Below, one piece after another: positions 1 through 8,415 of a stretch of DNA of 64,000 nucleotides. The stretch comes from Xylanimonas ulmi. Its GTDB lineage: Bacteria; Actinomycetota; Actinomycetes; Actinomycetales; Cellulomonadaceae. Below the pieces are notes generated by a model. That model did not search any database. It worked only from the letters and a program-made list of their open reading frames with translations, and was not told the DNA's origin. Location of the stretch: assembly GCF_004216535.1 (NCBI RefSeq), contig NZ_SGWX01000001.1, positions 1,240,001 to 1,304,000 on the forward strand, written 5' to 3'. The position numbers and the translations under genes are program-made. Every line of letters begins with the position of its first letter. Within the stretch, counting starts at the first letter, position 1.

Positions 1-115
1 TGTGCCCGTTGGGGCAGTCGTAGTAGGCCTGGAAGCGGGGGGCGAAGTCGACGCCCTCGTCCGACTCCATGCTCTTGGCGCCGATGCTCATACCTCGCAG
101 GGAGCGGTCGGGCAT
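1..115 (-). CDS. rbpA: RNA polymerase-binding protein RbpA (N-terminal part, runs off the window)
   Basis: The reverse strand reads MPDRSLRGMSIGAKSMESDE and continues to a DCPNGH zinc-ribbon half. This is the start of RbpA, the actinobacterial protein that binds RNA polymerase and group I/II sigma factors and stabilises the open complex. The family is about 110-125 aa, so only the first 38 residues lie here and the stop codon is outside the window. The ATG at 115 follows a strong AGGAGG ribosome site. The upstream DNA carries a promoter of the thiol-stress sigma type (separate entry). The N-terminal DRSLRG and the Cys-Pro-Asn-Gly-His turn make the call firm despite truncation. Confidence 0.9.
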   Translation of the reverse strand, partial: MPDRSLRGMSIGAKSMESDEGVDFAPRFQAYYDCPNGH

Positions 116-182
116 GTCGTCCTCCTGGGATTTCGGGGTGCCGGTGGTGCGGCCCGCTGGTAACGGGCGCGAAGGGGGCCTA

Positions 183-215
183 GAGGTCCAACGTCGTGAC
201 GCGGCGCCGTGTTCC
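183..215 (-). promoter_or_regulatory. Putative SigR/SigH-type (thiol-oxidative stress) promoter of rbpA
   Basis: On the reverse strand GGAAC (215-211) is followed after 18 nt by GTT (192-190), or read as GGAACA...CGTT. This matches the -35/-10 consensus of Streptomyces SigR and mycobacterial SigH (GGAAT/C, about 18 nt, GTT). Streptomyces rbpA is a known SigR target, which supports the reading. A start near 183 would give a 5' UTR of about 70 nt. The rest of the 116-460 interval holds no gene. Confidence 0.5.
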
Positions 216-417
216 AACGTTTCATGAGATGCGCGCCACACGGCACAGTTCGTGGTCGGTGTCGAGGGTCCCTGGTCCTGACCCTGAGCGCAAACCGAGC
301 GGGCTTGGCGACACTCAACGCACGCCACGGCGTCCGGAAGTGTGCTCTGCGCGACGCCGACACGCACACTGGACCGCGGGAATGAACGCGGCAGGGCACC
401 GGTTGACCCGGCCAGTA

Positions 418-431
418 CATGCAAATGCATG
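418..431. promoter_or_regulatory. Palindrome CATGCA-AA-TGCATG before the luciferase-like gene
   Basis: A perfect 6+2+6 palindrome lies 30 bp before the GTG start at 461. A TTGACC hexamer, a possible -35, sits at 403-408 just upstream. The position suits an operator or part of the promoter. No regulator can be assigned from sequence, although the ATGCA half-site resembles those in the argG operator. Confidence 0.3.
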
Positions 432-460
432 AACCCCCATCGAACAGGGAGCTGAGCACC

Positions 461-1660
461 GTGCAGTTCGGAATCTTCTCGGTCAGTGACGTGACCACGG
501 ACCCCGTCACGGGACACACGCCCGACGACACCGAGCGCGTCCGGAGCATGCTGACCATCGCCAAGCACGCCGACGAGGCGGGCCTTGACGTCTTCGCGAC
601 CGGCGAGCACCACAATCCGCCGTTCGTCGCCTCCAGCCCGACGACGATGCTCGGCTACCTGGCCGGAGTGACCAAGAACATCACGCTGTCGACCGCGACC
701 ACCCTGATCACGACCAACGACCCGGTGCGCCTGGCCGAGGAGTACGCGATGCTCCAGGTCATCAGCGAGGGCCGGATGGACCTCATGATGGGCCGCGGCA
801 ACACCGGCCCGGTGTACCCGTGGTTCGGCAAGGACATCCGCCAGGGCATTCCGCTGGCGATCGAGAACTACGCGCTGCTGCGCCGTCTGTGGACCGAGGA
901 CGTCGTCGACTGGCAGGGCAAGTTCCGTACCCCGTTGCAGGGCTTCACCTCGACGCCGCGCCCGCTCGACGGCGTGCCCCCGTTCGTGTGGCACGGCTCG
1001 ATCCGCAGCCCCGAGATCGCCGAGCAGGCCGCCTACTACGGCGACGGGTTCCTGCACAACAACATCTTCTGGCCCATGAGCCACACCAAGCAGATGATCG
1101 CGTTCTACCGCCAGCGCTTCGAGCACTACGGCCACGGCCGCGCCGACCAGGCGATCGTGGGCCTGGGCGGTCAGGTGTTCGTCCGCAAGAACTCCCAGGA
1201 CGCGATCGACGAGTTCCGTCCCTACTTCGACGTGGCGCCCGTCTACGGGCACGGCCCCTCGATGGAGGACTTCACGCGCGAGACGCCGCTGACGGTCGGC
1301 TCGCCGCAGCAGGTCATCGACCGCTACGGCGCGTTCGTCGACGAGGTCGGCTACTACCAGCGCCAACTCTTCCTCGTCGACCACGCCGGCCTTCCGCTCA
1401 AGACCGTGCTGGAGCAGATCGACCTCCTGGCGCAGGACATCGTGCCCGAGCTGCGCCGCATCGCCGAGGCCAAGCGCCCCGCCGACGACGTCCCCCTCAA
1501 CCCGCCGACGCACGCCGAGCGCGTGGCCGCAGCGCTGGCCGCGGGAGAGCTCGGCGCCGGGCACGTCGGCGGCACCGAGGACCGCTGGACCGGCCTGCGG
1601 GCCGAGGAGGGCGACCCCCAGCACCTCGAGCCGACCGCCGGCCGCGCCTTCGGTCTGTGA
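461..1660 (+). CDS. LLM-class flavin-dependent monooxygenase, CE1758 family
   Basis: A 399-residue bacterial luciferase-like (TIM-barrel) protein. It should use reduced FMN and O2 to oxidise an unknown substrate. The family motif GEHHNPP is near residue 48, followed by SSPTTMLGYLAGVTKNI and a central GRGNTGPVYPW segment, typical of the long actinobacterial subgroup. The GTG at 461 (VQFGIFSVSD) is preferred because it follows an AGGGA ribosome site; an ATG at 419 would add an uncharacteristic leader. An FMN reductase starts 12 bp downstream, and this pairing (CE1758 with CE1759) is a known two-gene unit in which the reductase supplies FMNH2. The substrate is not predictable. Confidence 0.85.
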   Translation: MQFGIFSVSDVTTDPVTGHTPDDTERVRSMLTIAKHADEAGLDVFATGEHHNPPFVASSPTTMLGYLAGVTKNITLSTATTLITTNDPVRLAEEYAMLQVISEGRMDLMMGRGNTGPVYPWFGKDIRQGIPLAIENYALLRRLWTEDVVDWQGKFRTPLQGFTSTPRPLDGVPPFVWHGSIRSPEIAEQAAYYGDGFLHNNIFWPMSHTKQMIAFYRQRFEHYGHGRADQAIVGLGGQVFVRKNSQDAIDEFRPYFDVAPVYGHGPSMEDFTRETPLTVGSPQQVIDRYGAFVDEVGYYQRQLFLVDHAGLPLKTVLEQIDLLAQDIVPELRRIAEAKRPADDVPLNPPTHAERVAAALAAGELGAGHVGGTEDRWTGLRAEEGDPQHLEPTAGRAFGL

Positions 1661-1671
1661 GGCCTGACTCC

Positions 1672-2304
1672 ATGGGCACGAGTCGCACGCTCGTCACCAT
1701 CTCGGCGGGGCTGTCGGTCCCGTCCTCGACACGGCTGCTCGCCGACCGCCTCACCGAGGCGGCGACGCGCGCGCTCGAGCAGGCCGGCCACCCCGTCAGG
1801 GTCGAGTCGATCGAGTTGCGCGACCACGCGCACGCCGTCGTCGACGCCATGCTGACGGGCTTCCCCGCGGGGGACCTCGCGGCGGCGCTCGAGACCCTCG
1901 CGGCGGCCGACGGCGTCATCGCCGTCACGCCGCTGTTCACCACGACCTACTCGGGCCTGTTCAAGTCGTTCGTCGACATCCTCGACAAGGACGCCCTGCG
2001 CGGCCTGCCGGTGCTGCTCGGCGCGACCGGGGGGACGCCGCGGCACTCGCTCGCGCTCGACTACTCGGTGCGACCGCTGTTCACGTACCTGCGCGCCGAC
2101 GCCCTGCCGACGGCCGTGTTCGCCGCGACCGACGACTGGGCGGGCGAGGGCGACCAGGTCAACCCGCTCCCGGACCGCATCCTCCGGGCCGGGCGCGAGC
2201 TGGCGGAACGCATGGCGGCGCGTGAGCCGCGGGGACGCTCGAACCCCTTCGAGTCGACCCCGAGCTTCGCCGACCTGCTCGCGGACGGCGGCGTCGCGCC
2301 CTGA
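1672..2304 (+). CDS. NAD(P)H-dependent FMN reductase, CE1759 family
   Basis: A 210-residue flavodoxin-fold reductase. The N-terminal beta strand TLVTISAGLSVPSSTR carries the SxxSSTR phosphate-binding loop for FMN. TPLFTTTYSGLFKSFVDIL near residue 95 is the NADPH-dependent FMN reductase signature, and LGATGG follows. It probably recycles FMN to FMNH2 for the monooxygenase 12 bp upstream, with which it should be co-transcribed. The start is the ATG at 1672, right after the upstream stop. An opaque frame across both genes exists on this strand but is only high-GC noise. A convergent terminator follows at 2345-2370. Confidence 0.85.
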   Translation: MGTSRTLVTISAGLSVPSSTRLLADRLTEAATRALEQAGHPVRVESIELRDHAHAVVDAMLTGFPAGDLAAALETLAAADGVIAVTPLFTTTYSGLFKSFVDILDKDALRGLPVLLGATGGTPRHSLALDYSVRPLFTYLRADALPTAVFAATDDWAGEGDQVNPLPDRILRAGRELAERMAAREPRGRSNPFESTPSFADLLADGGVAP

Positions 2305-2344
2305 CCGGCGCGCCCTGATCGAGGCGCCCTGACCGACGCCTCAG

Positions 2345-2370
2345 GGGCCGCCGTCACGCGACGGCGGCCC
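2345..2370. terminator. Hairpin terminator between convergent FMN reductase and ald
   Basis: GGGCCGCCGTC (2345-2355), a 4-nt loop ACGC and GACGGCGGCCC (2360-2370) form a perfect 11-bp GC-rich stem, followed by TTGG. It lies in the 74-bp gap between two convergent genes and probably ends both transcripts. A T-tract is missing, as is common in actinobacteria. Confidence 0.65.
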
Positions 2371-2378
2371 TTGGCGCG

Positions 2379-3485
2379 CTACAGACCGATGTCCGCGAGC
2401 GCCAGCCCGTGCGCCTGTGCGACGCCCGGGTGCGTGACCGCCCCGGCGTGCGTGTTGAGCCCCTTGGCGAGGGTCGCGTCGGCGCGCAGCGCCTCCTGCC
2501 AGCCGAGGTTCGCGAGCTCGACGGCGTACGGCAGCGTCACGTTCGTCAGCGCACGGGTCGAGGTGTGGGGCACCGCGCCGGGCATGTTGGCGACCGCGTA
2601 GAACGTCGAGTCGTGCACCCGATAGGTGGGCTCGGCGTGCGTCGTCGGGCGCGAGTCCTCGAAGCAGCCGCCCTGGTCGATCGAGATGTCGACGAGCGCC
2701 GATCCGGGCCGCATCCGCGAGACCAGGTCGTTGGACACCAAGACGGGCGCCTTGGCGCCGGCGACCAGCACGGCGCCGATCACCAGGTCGGCGTCGAGCA
2801 CGGCCCGCTCGACCTCCCACGCGCTGGACGCGAGCGTCTGGACGCGCCCGAGGAAGACGTCGTCGGCGGCCGCGAGCGCCCGCATGCTGCGGTCGAGCAG
2901 TGTGACGCGCGCGCCCATGCCGGTCGCGACGCGTGCGGCGTTCATCCCGGAGACGCCGGCGCCGATGATGACGACGTGGGCGGGGGAGACGCCGGGCACT
3001 CCGCCGAGCAGGGTGCCGCGCCCGCCTGCGGCCTTGAGCAGTGCGGCCGAGCCGACCTGCGGGGCGAGCCGTCCGGCGACCTCGGACATGGGGGCCAGCA
3101 GCGGCAGGCCGCCGTCGGGCGTCTGCACGGTCTCGTAGGCGACGGCGGTGACGTCGCGTTCGAGCAGCGCGAGCGTGAGTGTGCGGTCGGCGGCCAGGTG
3201 CAGGTAGGTGAACAGCACCTGCCCGGCGCGCAGGTGGCCGTACTCGGTGGGCACCGGCTCCTTGACCTTGAGGATCAGGTCGCCCGCGGCCCAGGTGGCC
3301 GTGGCGTCGGGCTCGATGACAGCGCCGGCGGCCGCGTACTCCTCGTCGGGGATGGCGGAGCCCACGCCGGCGCCGGCCTCGACGTGGACGGTGTGGCCGT
3401 GGCTGACCAGCTCGTGCGCACCGGCGGGCGTCACCGCGACGCGGTACTCGTGGTTCTTGACTTCCTTCGGTACGGCGACGTGCAT
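2379..3485 (-). CDS. ald: Alanine dehydrogenase
   Basis: A 368-residue NAD-dependent alanine dehydrogenase (L-alanine + NAD+ to pyruvate + ammonia). It opens with [20 protein letters not shown], the AlaDH/PNT N-terminal signature. [12 protein letters not shown] and SHGHTVH follow, then the Rossmann domain with [22 protein letters not shown] near residue 170. The ATG at 3485 has an AGGAGG site 7 nt upstream. Length matches the family (about 371). It is a lone gene divergent from the AlkD gene and convergent with the flavin pair. Such genes often respond to nitrogen, alanine or oxygen limitation, but no operator was recognised here. Confidence 0.95.
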   Translation of the reverse strand: MHVAVPKEVKNHEYRVAVTPAGAHELVSHGHTVHVEAGAGVGSAIPDEEYAAAGAVIEPDATATWAAGDLILKVKEPVPTEYGHLRAGQVLFTYLHLAADRTLTLALLERDVTAVAYETVQTPDGGLPLLAPMSEVAGRLAPQVGSAALLKAAGGRGTLLGGVPGVSPAHVVIIGAGVSGMNAARVATGMGARVTLLDRSMRALAAADDVFLGRVQTLASSAWEVERAVLDADLVIGAVLVAGAKAPVLVSNDLVSRMRPGSALVDISIDQGGCFEDSRPTTHAEPTYRVHDSTFYAVANMPGAVPHTSTRALTNVTLPYAVELANLGWQEALRADATLAKGLNTHAGAVTHPGVAQAHGLALADIGL

Positions 3486-3650
3486 CGTGCCTCCTGTGCG
3501 ACGGCGCTGTGGCCGCCGCGGTCCGGGGCGTCGATCCGCGGGCCGTCTCGCCGATGCGAGGGGCTGCGGCCGACGCCGTTGCCGCGGGTCCCCGTGCTGA
3601 GAGACCATGCTCGCAGCACGGTGGCGCGGGCGCAGAGGGAGTGGGCTGAG

Positions 3651-4445
3651 GTGGCCGACGGAGCATCGAGCGGCGCGCGGGGCCGCGTTGACGCGACGGC
3701 CGTCCTGCTCACGGCGGACGCGCTGGCCGCCGCGATCGACGCGGCGGGCTCGCCCGAGGCCGCGGCCGGCGCGGGCCGGTTCTTCCGGACCGGCCCCGGG
3801 CAGTACGGGGAGGGGGACGTCTTCGTGGGCGTCCGCGTGCCCGTCACGCGGGCTCTGGTGCGACGGGCGGTCGGGATGCCGGGCACCGAGGCGAGTGCGC
3901 TGTTGGCCAGCCCGGTGCATGAGCACCGTCTGGCGGGCCTGCTCGTGCTCGTCGAGCGCTATCGCCGCGCGACCGCGCCGCGCACACGCGACGACGCCGA
4001 GCGTGACGCGCTGCACGCCCGCTACCTCGCGCAGGTCCGTGGCGGGCGGGTCAACAACTGGGACCTGGTCGACGCGTCGGCGGAGTGGCTCGTGGGGGAC
4101 TGGCTGCTCGGCCCGCCTGCGCACGGCGTCGCCGCGGTGCTCGACCCGCTGGCGGCGTCGCCGTCCCTGTGGGAGCGGCGCGTGGCGATGCTCGCGACGT
4201 TCGCGTTCATCAAGGCGGGTGACGCTGGTCCGACGTTGCGCTATGCGCGGCGGCTGCTCGACGATCGCGAGGACTTGATCCACAAGGCGGTGGGCTGGAT
4301 GCTGCGCGAGGTCGGCAAGCGCGTCGACGCCGCGACTCTGCTCGCGTTCCTCGACGAGAACGCACCGGCCATGGCGCGCACAGCGCTCTCCTACGCGTCC
4401 GAGCACCTTGACCCGGCCGAGCGGGTGCGGCTGCGCGCACTGTGA
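3651..4445 (+). CDS. DNA alkylation repair protein, AlkD family
   Basis: A 264-residue all-helical HEAT-like repeat protein of the AlkD family of DNA glycosylases, which excise positively charged N3- or N7-alkylpurines. The diagnostic VNNWDLVD segment lies near residue 135, with RRVAMLATFAFIK, HKAVGWMLREVGKR and the C-terminal RTALSYASEHL motif in order. The GTG at 3651 follows AGAGGGA with about 10 nt spacing; an upstream in-frame GTG at 3621 is possible. It stands alone between ald and an orphan ORF. No adaptive-response operator was seen. Confidence 0.85.
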   Translation: MADGASSGARGRVDATAVLLTADALAAAIDAAGSPEAAAGAGRFFRTGPGQYGEGDVFVGVRVPVTRALVRRAVGMPGTEASALLASPVHEHRLAGLLVLVERYRRATAPRTRDDAERDALHARYLAQVRGGRVNNWDLVDASAEWLVGDWLLGPPAHGVAAVLDPLAASPSLWERRVAMLATFAFIKAGDAGPTLRYARRLLDDREDLIHKAVGWMLREVGKRVDAATLLAFLDENAPAMARTALSYASEHLDPAERVRLRAL

Positions 4446-4499
4446 CCGCAGTAGGGTGAAAAATGGCGACCCACCGCTTCAGACCTCAAGGGAGACGTC

Positions 4500-4868
4500 A
4501 TGGAGATGATCGTCATCGAGACGTCGTCGCTTGTCCGCGCCGGAGCGGACAGATACGTCGTCGCGCATGCGGTGTTCGCGGACTCGGCGTGGGCATGGGG
4601 CGCCTGGCGCGCGTCGGCGCGAGGCACGTACCGACCCGTACTCGGTCCCTTGCCCAGCTACACATCAGAGCAGGATGGTTTCGCGACACTGGGAATCTGT
4701 GATCTGACTACCATCGATCACGAGTTCCCCACCCCGCCCGACTTGCCGCTCGCACACTTCACCCGAGAGCGCCTTGGTGAGTACTCGCCGCCTGCCGGCG
4801 CCAAGCGTGGCGTCATGAGGCCGAAGAGATCCTGGCGCTGGGCCGGCGCTCGCGAGACGACGAGCTGA
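4500..4868 (+). CDS. Orphan hypothetical protein
   Basis: A 122-residue ORF with a good ribosome site (AAGGGAG, 6 nt before ATG) and a likely -10 hexamer TAGGGT at 4452-4457. I recognise no family. The N-terminal half (MEMIVIETSSLVR, then WAWGAWRAS and YRPVLGPLPSYTSEQ) reads like a real protein. The last 30 residues turn Arg/Trp-rich, suggesting an old frameshift or a fragment. Local GC (4620-4730) drops well below that of its neighbours, which hints at foreign origin or relaxed selection. It sits alone between the AlkD gene and argG. Expression looks plausible; function is unknown. Confidence 0.45.
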   Translation: MEMIVIETSSLVRAGADRYVVAHAVFADSAWAWGAWRASARGTYRPVLGPLPSYTSEQDGFATLGICDLTTIDHEFPTPPDLPLAHFTRERLGEYSPPAGAKRGVMRPKRSWRWAGARETTS

Positions 4869-4920
4869 CACAGGACCGTGGCGTGGGGGCTGGGTCGAGC
4901 AGCGACAGCCTGACCGCGGT

Positions 4921-6404
<1,484 letters not shown>

Positions 6405-6418
6405 CCACCCGCCGGCGT

Positions 6419-6478
6419 TGGTTGAGCCTGTCGAAACCACTCACCGCGACCCGGCGGTGGTTTCGACACGCTCAACCA
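6419..6478. repeat. Inverted pair of the dispersed GGTTGAGCCTGTCGAAACC repeat; likely terminator
   Basis: Two 22-nt copies in opposite orientation (6419-6440 and 6457-6478) differ at one base (CAGGC versus CACGC in the right arm) and can fold into a long stem with a 16-nt loop. They fill the 79-bp gap between the convergent argG and hydrolase genes and probably end transcription both ways. The same unit recurs at 7324-7393, 30048-30170 and, degraded, 53879-53898. Confidence 0.75.
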
Positions 6479-6483
6479 CCAGG

Positions 6484-7278
6484 TCAGGGCGCGTGCACCC
6501 CGGGGTCGTCGCGCAACGTGTCCAACAGCAGCGACACGACGGCGTCGGGGCGCTCGAGCGCCGGCAGGTGTGCTGCCCACGCCAGCTCGGTGTGCTCGGC
6601 GCCGGGCGCCGACGCCGCGACGCGCGCGGCGACCTGGCGGTAGTGGTCCAGATCGTGTGCGCCAGAGACGACCAGCGTCGGCACGACGATCCGCATGAGG
6701 TCAACGTCGACCAGCACCTGCCGCGGCCCGTGCTCGGACAGGGCGCCCTCGGCCTCGGCCTGCACCTCGAGCGCGTGGCGCAGCATGGCGGCGAGCGCCT
6801 CACGCGTCGACAGCGCCGCGTCGGGGCCGAGCCAGGTCGCGATGTTGAGCCGCACCGCGCCCTCGATGTCGCCCGCCTCCAGCAGCGCGCTCTCGGCGGC
6901 ATCAAAGGCCTGGGCGTCCTGCGTCGGCTCGACGCCGCGCAACCCGGGGTTGAGGAGCACCAGTTGGCGCACACGCGCGGGATGGCGTGCGGCCAGCTCC
7001 AGCGCGACGCGCCCGCCGAACGAGGACCCGACGACGGCGGCCTCGGCGATGCCGAGGTGGTCGAGCAGCGCGGCGACGTCGTCGGCGTCGGCGTACTCCT
7101 GCGGGGGTAGGGGGGTGTCGCCGAACCCGCGCAGATCGGGCCGCACCACGCGGAAGGTGTGCGCGAGGTGCCCAGCGATGTGCTCCCACATGCGCCGGTC
7201 GGCGACGCCTGCGTGCAGCAGGACGACGGCGGGGGCGGCTTCGCCGGCGGGGCGGGCGTCGTCGTGCGCGAGCAGCAT
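6484..7278 (-). CDS. Alpha/beta-fold hydrolase
   Basis: A 264-residue alpha/beta hydrolase of unknown substrate. It shows the oxyanion strand VVLLHAGVADRRMW, the DLRGFGDT loop near residue 50 and the nucleophile elbow GSSFGG (GxSxG) near residue 85. The acid and base are expected in VVSGAHD and the AHLPALERPD segment near the C-terminus. The start is set at ATG 7278 because TAGCGT lies 7 nt upstream, a leaderless arrangement; an ATG at 7314 would add 12 residues. It is convergent with argG, and repeats lie between it and the AraC regulator. Confidence 0.8.
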   Translation of the reverse strand: MLLAHDDARPAGEAAPAVVLLHAGVADRRMWEHIAGHLAHTFRVVRPDLRGFGDTPLPPQEYADADDVAALLDHLGIAEAAVVGSSFGGRVALELAARHPARVRQLVLLNPGLRGVEPTQDAQAFDAAESALLEAGDIEGAVRLNIATWLGPDAALSTREALAAMLRHALEVQAEAEGALSEHGPRQVLVDVDLMRIVVPTLVVSGAHDLDHYRQVAARVAASAPGAEHTELAWAAHLPALERPDAVVSLLLDTLRDDPGVHAP

Positions 7279-7323
7279 GGTGCCCACGCTAGGTCCGGAT
7301 GTGACCGGCGTCATGCGGAGCCG

Positions 7324-7393
7324 GTGGTTTCGACAGGCTCAACCACCGGGGCGACTCAACCACAGGGAGCCCGTGGTTTCGACAGGCTCAACC
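7324..7393. repeat. Two direct copies of the dispersed GTGGTTTCGACAGGCTCAACC repeat
   Basis: Copies at 7324-7346 and 7373-7393 have the same orientation and are separated by a partial ACTCAACCAC motif. They occupy the gap between the divergent hydrolase and AraC genes, just upstream of the AraC start. They are the same unit as at 6419-6478 and inside ribBA. Confidence 0.8.
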
Positions 7394-7434
7394 GCCGGGG
7401 GGACTGGTGGGGGTGGGCGTGTCAGGATCAGAGC

Positions 7435-7878
7435 GTGGCCGATCGGAGCGAGGACCGTCTGCGCGAGCTCGCGCTGCTGCGGCGTGTGCGTGACCGCATG
7501 GACCGGGAGTACGCCCAACCGCTCGACGTCGCGGCGCTGGCCCGCGGCGTGCATCTGTCGGCGGGGCATCTGAGCCGCCAGTTCAAGGCCGCCTACGGGG
7601 AGTCGCCGTACAGCTACCTGATGACCCGCAGGGTCGAGCGGGCGATGGCGATGCTGCGCGGCAGCGACCTGTCGGTGACGGAGGTGTGCTTCGCGGTCGG
7701 ATTCTCCTCGTTGGGCACCTTCAGCACGCGATTCGCCGAGCTCGTGGGCATGGCGCCGAGCGTCTACCGGCGCGAGGCACGCGGGCACGCCGCAGGGTTG
7801 CCCTCGTGCGTGGTCAAGCGCGCGACGCGACCGGTCAGGAATCGAGAAGCGAGGCCCACCGCTGCCGTCCTACGTTGA
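7435..7878 (+). CDS. AraC-family transcriptional regulator (DNA-binding domain only)
   Basis: A 147-residue protein made almost entirely of the AraC/XylS double helix-turn-helix. The first helix unit contains LDVAALARGVHLSAGHLSRQFK. The second contains SVTEVCFAVGFSSLGTFSTRFAELVGMAPSVYR, the canonical GFSS..FSRxFkxxxGxSPxxYR region. There is no ligand-binding domain, so control is probably through expression or a partner. GTG 7435 follows CAGGAT by 6 nt, possibly leaderless. A VOC protein gene starts 5 bp downstream and is its likely partner or target. The last 25 residues are basic and less conserved. Confidence 0.85.
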   Translation: MADRSEDRLRELALLRRVRDRMDREYAQPLDVAALARGVHLSAGHLSRQFKAAYGESPYSYLMTRRVERAMAMLRGSDLSVTEVCFAVGFSSLGTFSTRFAELVGMAPSVYRREARGHAAGLPSCVVKRATRPVRNREARPTAAVLR

Positions 7879-7882
7879 CGGG

Positions 7883-8306
<424 letters not shown>

Positions 8307-8415
8307 GCCAGCCCCTCGCTCCTCGCACGCAGGGCGCCGCGCGGCGGTGGGCGCCAGCGGCGCCCCGCGGTTAGGTTGAACCGCCACCACGCCACACGAA
8401 GCCACGAGGAGTGCG

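Noticed and set aside
820-1671. Forward frame running through the luciferase-like gene into the FMN reductase as one long protein
   Set aside because: The first 280 codons are an Arg/Pro/Ala out-of-frame shadow; the real reductase starts at ATG 1672.
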